A stretch of 64,000 nucleotides of DNA from an uncultured Clostridiaceae bacterium (GTDB taxonomy: Bacteria > Bacillota > Clostridia > TANB77 > CAG-465). The position numbers and the translations under genes were made by a program. This document shows positions 44,781-53,952 of the stretch, in pieces. Position 1 is the stretch's first letter. Each line of letters begins with the position of its first letter. The stretch spans positions 62,001 to 126,000 of the forward strand of contig CAMVON010000001.1 of assembly GCA_947169155.1 (NCBI GenBank), written 5' to 3'. The notes under the pieces are model-generated. The model was given only the letters and a program-made list of their open reading frames with translations, made no database searches and was not told the DNA's origin.

Positions 44781-46655
44781 ATGAATGAAGAAATTGAAAA
44801 AACAAGTAGAAGTGGTGCTGATTCAATTTCAAATGATGTAGTAGCTGGACAAACACAAACAGTAGAAGTTGTAACAGAAAATGTAGAAAATAAAACTCAA
44901 GAAATTGAAAATGATAATATTATTTCTTCGGTTGAACCAAAAATGAATATTACAGTAGATAAGAAGGGTGGTAAAGTTAAAAAAGAAAAGAAGAATAGAA
45001 ATACTAGAACTACCCTCCTAGTTCTTATTGTACTTCTAGTAGTTGTGGTTTCAATTGGAGTAACATATTTAAAAATACAAGATTTAAAAGCTAAATATAA
45101 AATAGAAAAAGAAGTAGAAAGTGTTTTTGATGAAAGTGTTGAAAGAAAAGAAGATCCCGATTTAAAATATGTAGCCAAAATAGATGATACATATAGTTTT
45201 AATGATTTGTCATATAAGAGTTATGAATATAAGAATAGACAAATAGAAGATAGCAATAATAAAATACCGTACGACCAAGTATATCATTCTTTTAGAATAG
45301 TACAAGTTTCGGGATTAAAAGATAAAAATATTGAAAAAATGATTAATGATACGTTATTAAATGCAGCATTATCGCTAGAAGGAACACCTGAAAGTCATGT
45401 TAATGGATATGAAAGTGTGATGGGAAATTTTGGAAATATTTTATCTATTCAAATTAATTATAGTGTTGGCAGAAGTGATACTATATATAAAGGTTATAAT
45501 TTTAATTTAGAGACTGGTGAGCAAATTAATTTTAATGATATATTTGTATCTTCTGCACCTATTGCATCTATAATCTCTGATGCTATATTAAAAAGTGCTG
45601 CTTGGACTATTGATAAAGATAATAAGTCTTCAGGTGGTGGATACTATTCGGATATCGCAAATATAGACTTTTCTGAAGCAGAAGATTTATCAATAAAAGC
45701 TGTAAATTATTATAAAGAATTAAATGGAAATTTAAATTTTACAGTTTCAACTGATGGAGTTACAATTTATGATTTAGCAGAAAAAATAATACCTAAGTCA
45801 GAGAGAATGTATACTAGAAAAGCTTATATTGATTTGACAGAGTATAAAGATTATGTTGCAATTTATAAAAGATTTGCGTCAAATAAAGATTTATATGAGA
45901 AAAAACTTGGAAATGATGATGCCTATGTTTTTGTTAATATGCAAGGATTATATTCAATGAGTCCAGAATGTAGGTATGTTATAAATGAAAATAATTTTTT
46001 TGCAGATATGTATTTGTCTTATATTGCAGATGATTTGATGCCATTGGCAAAAAATTACATGGATAAGTATTACTTAAATAATTTAAGGAATACTTCTATG
46101 CAAAATCCAAATAATTATTATAATTTTTCGGGTACAATTAACTTTGGCAATTTTGCTAAACCTGATTATATTGATTATACAAATAAATATTCTATTCAAA
46201 ATGGATATTTATATTATAATGGAGTAAGATATAGCATGCGTTTGGAGGTTGCCTTAGATGTATTAAAAAATTCTAATAAAGAAAAGTTTATAGCTGCTTT
46301 AATTAGTACATCAAGTTCACCATATGCATCGATAGGCTCTAGATCTATTGGAAGTTTTGATAAAACAAATTGTGAAACAAATTATTTTTATAAAACTTTG
46401 TATTTCAAAGAGGATGGCTCTGTATTTTTAGAAGATGACGCTGTATATAAAGCAGACTATGTTTCTCCTTATCCATCAGAGGAAGAAATGATAGATTTTA
46501 TATATAAACATGATCCAGAGTATTCTTGGTTCTTCCAAAGAAGAGGTTATAATATAAAATATAAAGATGGAGTCTATGATAATGATCCAAATTATTATGA
46601 TAATTATACTATAATTAATGAAAGAGCTAGAATGGAAAATGGAGAAGATAGCTAA
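44781..46655 (+). CDS. Large single-span membrane protein with DUF4163/DUF3298-like extracellular region
   Basis: A 624-residue protein. A polar, Lys-rich cytoplasmic N-terminus (about 1-77) is followed by one membrane helix (78-97) and a large extracellular part. Residues ~165-270 (PYDQVYHSFRIVQVSGL, then NLETGEQINFNDIF) resemble the DUF4163/DUF3298 pair found in anti-sigma factor RsiV and relatives, though this is by eye. The C-terminal ~300 residues are Tyr/Asn-rich and unrecognised. It is likely co-transcribed with the PstS-like protein. No sigma factor is adjacent, so an anti-sigma role is not supported. The thrS T-box promoter follows. Confidence 0.6.
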   Translation: MNEEIEKTSRSGADSISNDVVAGQTQTVEVVTENVENKTQEIENDNIISSVEPKMNITVDKKGGKVKKEKKNRNTRTTLLVLIVLLVVVVSIGVTYLKIQDLKAKYKIEKEVESVFDESVERKEDPDLKYVAKIDDTYSFNDLSYKSYEYKNRQIEDSNNKIPYDQVYHSFRIVQVSGLKDKNIEKMINDTLLNAALSLEGTPESHVNGYESVMGNFGNILSIQINYSVGRSDTIYKGYNFNLETGEQINFNDIFVSSAPIASIISDAILKSAAWTIDKDNKSSGGGYYSDIANIDFSEAEDLSIKAVNYYKELNGNLNFTVSTDGVTIYDLAEKIIPKSERMYTRKAYIDLTEYKDYVAIYKRFASNKDLYEKKLGNDDAYVFVNMQGLYSMSPECRYVINENNFFADMYLSYIADDLMPLAKNYMDKYYLNNLRNTSMQNPNNYYNFSGTINFGNFAKPDYIDYTNKYSIQNGYLYYNGVRYSMRLEVALDVLKNSNKEKFIAALISTSSSPYASIGSRSIGSFDKTNCETNYFYKTLYFKEDGSVFLEDDAVYKADYVSPYPSEEEMIDFIYKHDPEYSWFFQRRGYNIKYKDGVYDNDPNYYDNYTIINERARMENGEDS

Positions 46656-46662
46656 TAATTAA

Positions 46663-46691
46663 TTGACTTTACTATTTAAAAGTGTTATAAT
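46663..46691 (+). promoter_or_regulatory. Promoter for the T-box/thrS transcript
   Basis: TTGACT at 46663-46668 and TATAAT at 46686-46691, 17-base spacer, with a TGT extension. Confidence 0.8.
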
Positions 46692-46697
46692 ATTCAC

Positions 46698-46931
46698 ATA
46701 ACGTTGAAGGGACGAGTAAGTATTGACACTGCTTCAAGAGAGAGTTAGTCATGGGCTGTAAGCTAACTTAAGAAAGACTTTACCGAAGACTACCCCTGAG
46801 TTAGTAGGAAACTACCGTTTAGATTTTCGTATAAAAAATCATTAAATTAAGTAAAATATTAGGGTGGAACCGTGCAAATAATAATTTGTACCCCTATAGG
46901 CATTAAATGTGTCTGTAGGGGTACATTTTTT
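46698..46931 (+). promoter_or_regulatory. T-box leader (threonyl) controlling thrS
   Basis: A tRNA-sensing leader that lets transcription continue when tRNA-Thr is uncharged. Stem I carries the conserved GGACGAGTAAGTA and AGAGAG elements. A probable specifier codon ACC (Thr) lies at 46792-46794, just before CCTGAG. The T-box bulge AGGGTGGAACCGTGC is at 46861-46875. The terminator is a long stem GTACCCCTATAG / CTGTAGGGGTAC (46888-46924) with TTTTTT. Order and sequence match the class. Confidence 0.93.
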
Positions 46932-46967
46932 GTCATACTTTAATTCTTAAAAGGAGGAAATGGTTCT

Positions 46968-47003
46968 ATGTTAAATATTTTTGTTAAAGTCACGAGAGAA
47001 TAA
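46968..47003 (+). other. Possible 11-codon ORF between the T-box and thrS
   Basis: A strong AAAGGAGG (46950-46957) serves no long gene. It precedes ATGGTTCTATGT-TAA and, 10 bases on, an 11-codon frame (MLNIFVKVTRE). It may be a leader peptide or a relic of an earlier thrS start. Confidence 0.3.
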
Positions 47004-47067
47004 TATTATTTAAAATGAAAAAATAAACTAAAAATTAAAAGTAAATAATATTATAGGAGTGATTAAA

Positions 47068-48861
47068 ATGAGTAAATATGTAAATAAGAATAATGAAGTT
47101 TATGAAGGAGAACTAGATTTAAATGTTTTAAGACATACTTGTTCTCATATAATGGCACAAGCCGTTAAAAGATTATGGCCACAAGCTAAGCTTGCAATTG
47201 GACCATTTATTGAAAAAGGTTTCTATTATGATATAGATGTTGAACCTAAATTACAAGAATCAGATTTAGAAAAAATAGAAGCTGAAATGAAAAAAATAAT
47301 TAAAGAAAACTTAAAGGTTGAAGCTTTCATTTTACCAAAAGATGAAGCTATAAAGCTTATGAAAGACAGAAATGAGCCATATAAAGTTGAGCTTATTGAA
47401 GAGTTACCTGAAGGAGAAGATATATCATTCTTTAAACAAGGTGAATTTGTAGATTTATGTACTGGACCTCATATGTTATATACAAAAGCAGTTAAAGTAT
47501 TCAAATTAATGAGTATTACTGGAGCATATTGGAAAGGTGACGAGAAAAACAAAATGCTTCAAAGAATCTATGCTACAGCTTTTGATTCTAAAGAAGGACT
47601 AGATGAGTATTTGCAAGAGTTAGAAGATGCAAAACAAAGAGATCATAGAAAAATAGGTAAAGACCTAAAACTATTTATGACTCATAGACTTGTTGGAGCA
47701 GGACTTCCTTTATATCTTCCAAATGGTGCAACTATCAGAAGAATACTTGAAAGATATATTCAAGATAAAGAGTTAGAACTTGGTTATGACCATGTTTATA
47801 CTCCTTCTCTTGCAACTACAGATTTATATAAAACTTCTGGTCACTGGGATCACTATAAAGATGATATGTTCCCAGTAATGGAAATGGATAATGAAGCATT
47901 AGTACTTCGTCCAATGAACTGTCCACACCATATGTTAATATACAAGAATGAATTACGTTCATACAAAGATTTACCAATTAAAATTGCAGAACTTGCAAAT
48001 GATTTTAGATATGAAGATAGTGGAGCTGTATGTGGACTAGAGAGAGTTAGACAAATGTGTCAAAATGATTCTCACTTATTTGTTAGACCAGACCAAATTA
48101 AAGAAGAAGTTGGTAAAGTTTTAACTTTAATTACTGAAGTATATCAAAAAGATTTTGGATTCCCAGCATCATCATTTAAATATAGATTATCTTTAAGAGA
48201 TAAAGCAAATAAAGAAAAATATATAGATAATGATGAAATGTGGGAGACTGCAGAAGGACAATTAAGAGAAATTCTTAAAGAACTTGGAATTGAATTTTAT
48301 GAAGCAGAAGGAGAAGCAGCTTTCTATGGACCAAAAATAGATATTCAAATTAAGACTGCTCTTAACCATGATGTAACAATTCCAACTTGCCAATTAGATT
48401 TTGCTCTTCCTGAAAGATTTGATTTAACTTATGTTGGAGAAGATGGTCAAGATCACAGACCTGTAGTTGTTCATAGAGCAATCCTTGGTTCTTCAGATAG
48501 ATTCATTTCATTCTTACTTGAAGAAACTAAAGGAAATCTACCAATGTGGCTTGCACCTCATCAAATTAAAATACTACCTATAGCAGATAGACATATTGAA
48601 TATGCTAAAGCTCTTCAAGCTGATTTAAGAAAAGCAAAAATAAGAGTAGATGTAGATGATAGAGCAGAAAAAGTAGGATACAAGATTAGAGAAGCAAAAC
48701 TTGAAAAAATACCTTATATCATTGTTGTAGGTGACAGAGAAGTAGATGAAAACAGAGTAAATGTTAATGAAAGAGGAGTAGAAGAAAAACAAGATATGGC
48801 AAGAGATGAATTTATTAGCCGTATGATTGAAGAAGCAAAAACTCCATCTGAAAGAAGATAG
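47068..48861 (+). CDS. thrS: Threonyl-tRNA synthetase lacking the TGS domain
   Basis: A 597-residue class II synthetase charging tRNA-Thr. It begins almost at the N2 editing domain (LRHTCSHIMAQAVKRLWP, with its HxxxH; DLCTGPHM), so the ~60-residue N-terminal TGS domain of the usual ~640-residue enzyme is absent. The catalytic core has motif 2 NDFRYEDSGAV...RVRQMCQNDSHLF, ALVLRPMNCPHHMLIY, and motif 3 HRAILGSSDRFISFLLEE. The anticodon-binding domain (LAPHQIKILPIADRH) is complete. The ATG at 47068 follows AGGAGTG. The upstream stretch back to the T-box has no in-frame TGS coding sequence. It is regulated by the T-box. Confidence 0.95.
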   Translation: MSKYVNKNNEVYEGELDLNVLRHTCSHIMAQAVKRLWPQAKLAIGPFIEKGFYYDIDVEPKLQESDLEKIEAEMKKIIKENLKVEAFILPKDEAIKLMKDRNEPYKVELIEELPEGEDISFFKQGEFVDLCTGPHMLYTKAVKVFKLMSITGAYWKGDEKNKMLQRIYATAFDSKEGLDEYLQELEDAKQRDHRKIGKDLKLFMTHRLVGAGLPLYLPNGATIRRILERYIQDKELELGYDHVYTPSLATTDLYKTSGHWDHYKDDMFPVMEMDNEALVLRPMNCPHHMLIYKNELRSYKDLPIKIAELANDFRYEDSGAVCGLERVRQMCQNDSHLFVRPDQIKEEVGKVLTLITEVYQKDFGFPASSFKYRLSLRDKANKEKYIDNDEMWETAEGQLREILKELGIEFYEAEGEAAFYGPKIDIQIKTALNHDVTIPTCQLDFALPERFDLTYVGEDGQDHRPVVVHRAILGSSDRFISFLLEETKGNLPMWLAPHQIKILPIADRHIEYAKALQADLRKAKIRVDVDDRAEKVGYKIREAKLEKIPYIIVVGDREVDENRVNVNERGVEEKQDMARDEFISRMIEEAKTPSERR

Positions 48862-48872
48862 TTAATAATTAT

Positions 48873-48905
48873 AGGATGAATTCAAAAAGAATTCATCCTT
48901 TTTTG
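48873..48905 (+). terminator. Terminator after thrS
   Basis: Perfect 11-bp stem AGGATGAATTC / GAATTCATCCT with a 5-base A loop and a T run. Confidence 0.9.
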
Positions 48906-49022
48906 TCAATTATAATGCATATATGTTAAATTATTGTTACAACAACATTAGTTTCTTTATTATATTATAAATATTATATAAAATATAGTTGTAGAATATG
49001 ATAAAGAAAGGGGAAAGTGTAT

Positions 49023-52000
49023 ATGAAAAGAATAATACTTAAAGTATTCTGCTTTGTAGTTTTAACTGTTCTTGCAATGTGTATAAATACTAGAACTGTT
49101 CGTGCTGATGTTTATACATCTTCAAGAAATGCAGATATGGGCACATATGCTTCAGATACTAACTATTTTACGCATTCATCATCTGGCTCATACACAACTC
49201 ATACAAAGTGGAGATATGGTTTGTTTGATGCTAATCATAATTTGATGGGCGCATGGTGTGTTCAAGCACATGTTCAATATATTGTTGGTCAAACATACGA
49301 AACTACTGTTGGCTATCAAGTTTTAGATGAAAGAAAAGGCGCTATGTTGAGTTATATAATATTACATGGCGGATACAATGATCAAGAAAAACAAGCAGCA
49401 ATTTGGGGTATTACAGATGGAACTGATGGCTTAACTGCTGAAAATGGCGGAGATTTAAATAGAGTATATAACTTAATAAATGAAGCTAGTAGCTTATATA
49501 CTGGTGGAGGAGTAATTCAAACTGGAAGCTCTGCTAGCTCAGTATCATTTAATAGTTCTAGTTTAACTTATTCTTATGTTGAAGCAGATGATGCTTTTGA
49601 ATCTAACACAGTGACAGCAAGTGTTGGAGGTAGTGCTAGAATTTCATTTAGTGGACCAAATGGTTCATATATGCTTGTAGATGGTGCAAGACAAAATGGT
49701 GAAGTAAATCTTGGTGGTGGAGACCATTCAATTAAAATAGTATGTCCAAGAACTCAATTTAAAGGTACTCATTCAACATCTATTAATGCGCATGCAGATG
49801 GTGGTAGTGGTACTGTATATTATGGAGCTACAGAATATCACGTAACAGCTACTAGAGCTGGTTATGAAAATTATACTCAAATTCTTGTTACACCAAATAG
49901 TGGTACTTACAATGTTCCAGATACTAATATAAGTGTTAGTGGTAACGTTTCTCGTCCAGTTGGTAACTTAGCAATACAAAAAATAGATGAACATAATGTT
50001 ACTGTTGCTGGAGTAAGATTCCACATTACTGGACCATATCATTTTGATGAATATATAACAAGTACAAAAGAATTAACAAGATTTACAGATGTAGATATAG
50101 GTACTTATACAATTACAGAATTAGAAGTAGTTCCAAACTTAATTCTAGATTCTAGAGCATTAACAATAGGTGTAGATGAAAATAGAACAGCTACATATAC
50201 TATGAAAAATAATTATGCTAAAGGTTCTTCAGATATGTCTAAAGGAGATGAAGTAACTGGAAAAATTCCTTTAGGAGATGCAAAACTTGAAGGAGCAGTT
50301 TATGAGTTAAGAGCTAATGAAGATATATATGAAGGTGAAACATTAATTTATTCTAATGGACAACTAGTTGATACTAGAACTACAGATAGTGAAGGAAATA
50401 CAACAAAAGTTGAAAACTTACCTATGGGTAATTATTATTGGGTTGAGACTAAGGCTCCAGTAGGATATAACTTAAATGATAGACATATAGAGTTTACTGT
50501 AGAATATGAGGGACAAAATGTTCCTAAAGTTACAAATGATCATATGTCTCATACAGATAAAATCATTACTGGAAAAGTTGAAGTTATCAAAGAAGTTGGT
50601 GATCCAAATTCAAGTGAAAGTAGTCTTGCAGTAGGCGCTATATTAAAGCTTACATTAGATAGCAATCCTACTCAAACTTATGAAGGTATCATTAATGAAG
50701 AAGGAAAAGCTGAATTTAGATGTGAAACTCTAAGTCAATATGGTATATATACAATTCCTTTTGGTAAATATACAATTACAGAGGTTAAAGGTGCAGATGG
50801 AGAAGAAACAAATGATTTCTTTATTCAACCTGAACCTGTAGATATAGATAAAGAAGAAGATGACGAACTAAGAATAGTAAGTGATGAACCTGTACCAGTT
50901 TGGTTAAAAATAATTAAAAAAGATAAATCTACTGGAGACATTGTTCCACTTGCTGGAGCTAAGTTTAAAATTTGGGATGTTGACAATGAAAAATGGGTTG
51001 TTATGAGTGATATGTATAATGACATTTCTGAATTTGTAACTAATGAAGATGGATACTTATTTACTCCAAAGCAATTATATCCAGGAAATTATATTGTTTA
51101 TGAAACACAACCACCTGAAGGATATTATTTACAAGATGAATGGAGAATTCCAGATGATACAAATGACTTAGGAGATAAGACAAAAGGTGGAAAATTCATT
51201 ACAATAAATAAAGTTGTTGCTAGAGTTCCAGAAAATATAGTAGATCCTGGTCCAATCGAAGTTGGTCAATTTATGTATGAAGTAAGCATGCCAGATAATC
51301 CACTATATGTTAATATTAAATTATATAAAACTGGTGAAAGATTAACAGATGCTCATACAGAAACTGTATCTTATACAGAAACTGATGGGGATATAATAGA
51401 AAGAGAAAAATATGTTGCAGATTATACTGTTGGTGGTCTAGAAGGAGTATCATATAAAATTTATGCAGCTGAAGATATTTATACTCCAGATGGAGTTTTA
51501 AGAGTTAGAAAAGATACAGAAGTAGATGATATTACTACAGATGAATATGGCTATGCATATTCTAAAGATACTTTATTCCCAGGAAACTATAAAGTAGTTG
51601 AATATGAAGTTCCTGAAGGATATGTGTTAGATACAACACCTAAGTATGTTCCTGCAGAAAATAAAGATCAATATGTTGAGTCAGCAACAGCAACATTAGA
51701 AGTTAATGATGTAAGACAAAAATTAAAATATACTTTCAAAAAAATATTTGAACAATTTAAATATACTAATGGTTATGCACAAAAACATGCTGTATTTGGT
51801 ATTTTTGCTAAAGAACCAATAAAAACAGTAAATGGTGAAATAGTAATTGATGCTAATGATATGGTAGATTTACTTGAAGCAGATGATGATACTTTAGTTA
51901 AAACAGTAGAACTTCCAAAAGGAAAATACTATGTACAAGAATTATATGTATCATATCCTTATAAATTAAGTAATGAAAAAGTAGATTTTGAGCTTAAATA

Positions 52001-53186
52001 TAAACCTGAAGGTAATGAGGATGTTGTAGAAGTCCCAGGACCAGATATAGTAAATGAAGTTGAATATGGTTATGCAAGAGCTATTAAAGTTTCTACTTCA
52101 ACTGATACAGGTCTTATAACATTAAATAAAAAGACTATTAATAGTGATGGCTATAAGAAAAGAAAGGCTGATATTGCAACTTCAATATCAACTATGACTA
52201 GAGAGGAAACTGAAAACTATATTGAATCTGAAAAGATTAAGGTTGTTCCTGATGCTGAATATGAACTTTGGTTAGATGAAGAAGGTAAAACAAAATTAAT
52301 GGAAATAAATCCATTAACAGGAGAACAAACAGTTGCTAAATTTACTACAGATAATATTGGTATTCTTGAAATGTATGAAATACCAAAAGGTGATTATTTC
52401 TTAAAAGAAGTTAAAGCACCTGCTAAATATGAAATTGCAAAAAGAGGTATTCCACTTGCTGTAACAGCTTCAAATCCAGAAGCTACTGTATACGAAGTTG
52501 TAGATGAAACTCCAACATTTGGCGTAGGTATCCATAAAACTGATATATTTACTGGCGAAGATGTACCAAATTGTAAATTTGAAGTAAGGGATAGTGAAGG
52601 AGAACTATTGATGTATGCAGTAACAGATGAGGATGGTTATGCTCATATTCCTGAAGATTTATTTGAAGAGGGAAAAACATATACTTATACAGAAATTGAA
52701 GCTCCTGATGTATATAGGGAAGATGGAAGACTATATAAATTAAATACTGAACCACATGAGTTTGTAGCTCATTTTGATGAGGAAGGACATTTTGTTAATT
52801 CATTAGTTGAAGTTGAAAACTATAGACCAACAACAAATGTTAAATTTGTAAAGACAGATGAAGAGTCAAACTTAGTTCCAAATTGTAAATTTGAACTTAA
52901 GAGTGAAGAAGAAGGCTTATATTATGAAACTGGTGTAACAGATGAAAATGGTATTTATGTATTTGAAGATGTACCACAAGGTTGGTATACATATACAGAG
53001 CTTGAAGCTCCAGAAGAATATGATTTAGATACAACTCCACATAGAGTTTATGTAACAGGAGATGAAATGGTTATAGACTTTGTAAATACAGGAGATATTC
53101 CAGTAGTTGCAATTGCTACATTAGCTATAGTATGTGTTGCAGGAATTGCATTTGTTACAGTAAGAAAAGTTAAAGCTACAAAATAA
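49023..53186 (+). CDS. Large thioester/CnaB-repeat surface protein (adhesin)
   Basis: A 1387-residue wall or surface protein. After a signal peptide (about 1-28) comes a thioester-type domain: C79 in AWCVQ and Q124 in KQAAIWGI fit the Cys-Gln pair that forms an internal thioester in TED adhesins. A beta-rich part leads to about nine to ten CnaB/SpaA-type domains (for example LAIQKIDEHNVTVAGVRFHI; YTYTEIEAPDVY), many with the Lys, Glu and Asn positions used for isopeptide bonds. The C-terminus has FVNTGD, a hydrophobic helix and a basic tail, an atypical sorting signal. The ORF-track GTG at 49017 is too close to the GGGG site, so the ATG at 49023 is used. A terminator follows. Confidence 0.85.
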   Translation: MKRIILKVFCFVVLTVLAMCINTRTVRADVYTSSRNADMGTYASDTNYFTHSSSGSYTTHTKWRYGLFDANHNLMGAWCVQAHVQYIVGQTYETTVGYQVLDERKGAMLSYIILHGGYNDQEKQAAIWGITDGTDGLTAENGGDLNRVYNLINEASSLYTGGGVIQTGSSASSVSFNSSSLTYSYVEADDAFESNTVTASVGGSARISFSGPNGSYMLVDGARQNGEVNLGGGDHSIKIVCPRTQFKGTHSTSINAHADGGSGTVYYGATEYHVTATRAGYENYTQILVTPNSGTYNVPDTNISVSGNVSRPVGNLAIQKIDEHNVTVAGVRFHITGPYHFDEYITSTKELTRFTDVDIGTYTITELEVVPNLILDSRALTIGVDENRTATYTMKNNYAKGSSDMSKGDEVTGKIPLGDAKLEGAVYELRANEDIYEGETLIYSNGQLVDTRTTDSEGNTTKVENLPMGNYYWVETKAPVGYNLNDRHIEFTVEYEGQNVPKVTNDHMSHTDKIITGKVEVIKEVGDPNSSESSLAVGAILKLTLDSNPTQTYEGIINEEGKAEFRCETLSQYGIYTIPFGKYTITEVKGADGEETNDFFIQPEPVDIDKEEDDELRIVSDEPVPVWLKIIKKDKSTGDIVPLAGAKFKIWDVDNEKWVVMSDMYNDISEFVTNEDGYLFTPKQLYPGNYIVYETQPPEGYYLQDEWRIPDDTNDLGDKTKGGKFITINKVVARVPENIVDPGPIEVGQFMYEVSMPDNPLYVNIKLYKTGERLTDAHTETVSYTETDGDIIEREKYVADYTVGGLEGVSYKIYAAEDIYTPDGVLRVRKDTEVDDITTDEYGYAYSKDTLFPGNYKVVEYEVPEGYVLDTTPKYVPAENKDQYVESATATLEVNDVRQKLKYTFKKIFEQFKYTNGYAQKHAVFGIFAKEPIKTVNGEIVIDANDMVDLLEADDDTLVKTVELPKGKYYVQELYVSYPYKLSNEKVDFELKYKPEGNEDVVEVPGPDIVNEVEYGYARAIKVSTSTDTGLITLNKKTINSDGYKKRKADIATSISTMTREETENYIESEKIKVVPDAEYELWLDEEGKTKLMEINPLTGEQTVAKFTTDNIGILEMYEIPKGDYFLKEVKAPAKYEIAKRGIPLAVTASNPEATVYEVVDETPTFGVGIHKTDIFTGEDVPNCKFEVRDSEGELLMYAVTDEDGYAHIPEDLFEEGKTYTYTEIEAPDVYREDGRLYKLNTEPHEFVAHFDEEGHFVNSLVEVENYRPTTNVKFVKTDEESNLVPNCKFELKSEEEGLYYETGVTDENGIYVFEDVPQGWYTYTELEAPEEYDLDTTPHRVYVTGDEMVIDFVNTGDIPVVAIATLAIVCVAGIAFVTVRKVKATK

Positions 53187-53204
53187 TATAAATAGTAGTT
53201 ATAA

Positions 53205-53236
53205 GAAGTAAGACAATAGTCTTGCTTCTTTTTTGT
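53205..53236 (+). terminator. Terminator after the CnaB surface protein gene
   Basis: Eleven-bp stem AGAAGTAAGAC / GTCTTGCTTCT (one G-U) with a 4-base loop, then TTTTTT. Confidence 0.88.
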
Positions 53237-53265
53237 TGACTATCTTTATTTTTAAGAGTATAATC
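53237..53265 (+). promoter_or_regulatory. Promoter for the 53-aa miniprotein gene
   Basis: TTGACT at 53237-53242 and TATAAT at 53260-53265, 17-base spacer, directly abutting the preceding terminator. Confidence 0.75.
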
Positions 53266-53323
53266 TAGAAAAAATGAAACATTAATATTTATTAGATTTA
53301 AGAATATGAACAGGAGCAAGACT

Positions 53324-53485
53324 ATGAGCCAGGCATCTAAGAAAGATCATATATCTTTTATTATTACTTTTGTTATAGGAATAATATTTTTATTGATATT
53401 TTTTTCAATTATTAATAATTCTCAACAAGATAAAAGTAATGATAATATTAAAAGTTCACAATGTTGTGAATGTGTAAAGGAGTAG
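53324..53485 (+). CDS. 53-aa single-span membrane miniprotein with C-terminal Cys cluster
   Basis: Not in the ORF track. CAGGAGC lies 7 bases before the ATG. The product reads MSQASKKDH, one hydrophobic helix (about 10-30, ISFIITFVIGIIFLLIFFSII), a polar Asn/Ser/Asp region, and a final SSQCCECVKE. The three clustered Cys could bind metal or form disulfides (inference). It has its own promoter and terminator, the latter overlapping the stop codon. No family is recognised. Confidence 0.65.
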   Translation: MSQASKKDHISFIITFVIGIIFLLIFFSIINNSQQDKSNDNIKSSQCCECVKE

Positions 53486-53507
53486 ACGTTTGTTTACTCC
53501 TTTTTAT
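53476..53507 (+). terminator. Terminator overlapping the 53-aa miniprotein stop codon
   Basis: Nine-bp stem AAAGGAGTA / TACTCCTTT with a 10-base loop and a T run. Confidence 0.75.
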
Positions 53508-53536
53508 TTGACATAATTTAGATAAAATGCTATAAT
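53508..53536 (+). promoter_or_regulatory. Full-consensus promoter
   Basis: TTGACA at 53508-53513 and TATAAT at 53531-53536, 17-base spacer, plus TGC extension. It is the closest match to sigma-A consensus in the window. Confidence 0.85.
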
Positions 53537-53617
53537 GAATATGTATTAATAATGGAGGTAATACATGGATTAATATCCTTATTATTTTTAATATTAACTA
53601 ATAAAGTAAAGGAAAAT

Positions 53618-53932
53618 ATGACAAATTCAAAAAAGAGTAAATTTATATATATTATTGGACTTGCAGTATGTGCTGGACTTGTTATTAGCTCAGCAATAAT
53701 TGGTTTTAATTATGAAAAATACAAACAAGAACAATATGTAAAATGCATCGAGACATCTGCAAATATCTTAGTTAATGATGGTAATACTCCTTCAAATAAG
53801 ATTATGCAAGTTGCTAAAGAGGCATGTAGTGACTATAATAAAAGCGAGCAAAATCCTGCAGTTACACTTGCAGAAATAGCAATATTTTTATTATTTGTTA
53901 CTTTTATTGTATATATAATATCTCTTAAATAA
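53618..53932 (+). CDS. Two-span small membrane protein, start uncertain
   Basis: From the ATG at 53618 (AAAGGA four bases upstream) the product has 104 residues: a basic start, helix 1 (about 9-28, YIIGLAVCAGLVISSAIIGF), an extracellular-looking loop with two Cys (KCIETSANIL...EACSDYN), and helix 2 (about 82-102). The ORF track starts at 53552 and would add a hydrophobic stretch, but that ATG lies about 9 bases after the predicted transcription start with no ribosome binding site. A strong GGAGG there instead precedes an out-of-frame ATG-GAT-TAA. No family is recognised. Confidence 0.6.
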   Translation: MTNSKKSKFIYIIGLAVCAGLVISSAIIGFNYEKYKQEQYVKCIETSANILVNDGNTPSNKIMQVAKEACSDYNKSEQNPAVTLAEIAIFLLFVTFIVYIISLK

Positions 53933-53952
53933 CAATTATTTGAAAGGATAAT

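Noticed and set aside
44781-46655. Anti-sigma factor (RsiV) assignment
   Set aside because: Only a by-eye resemblance to DUF3298; no sigma factor gene is adjacent and the N-terminal part is not a recognisable anti-sigma domain.
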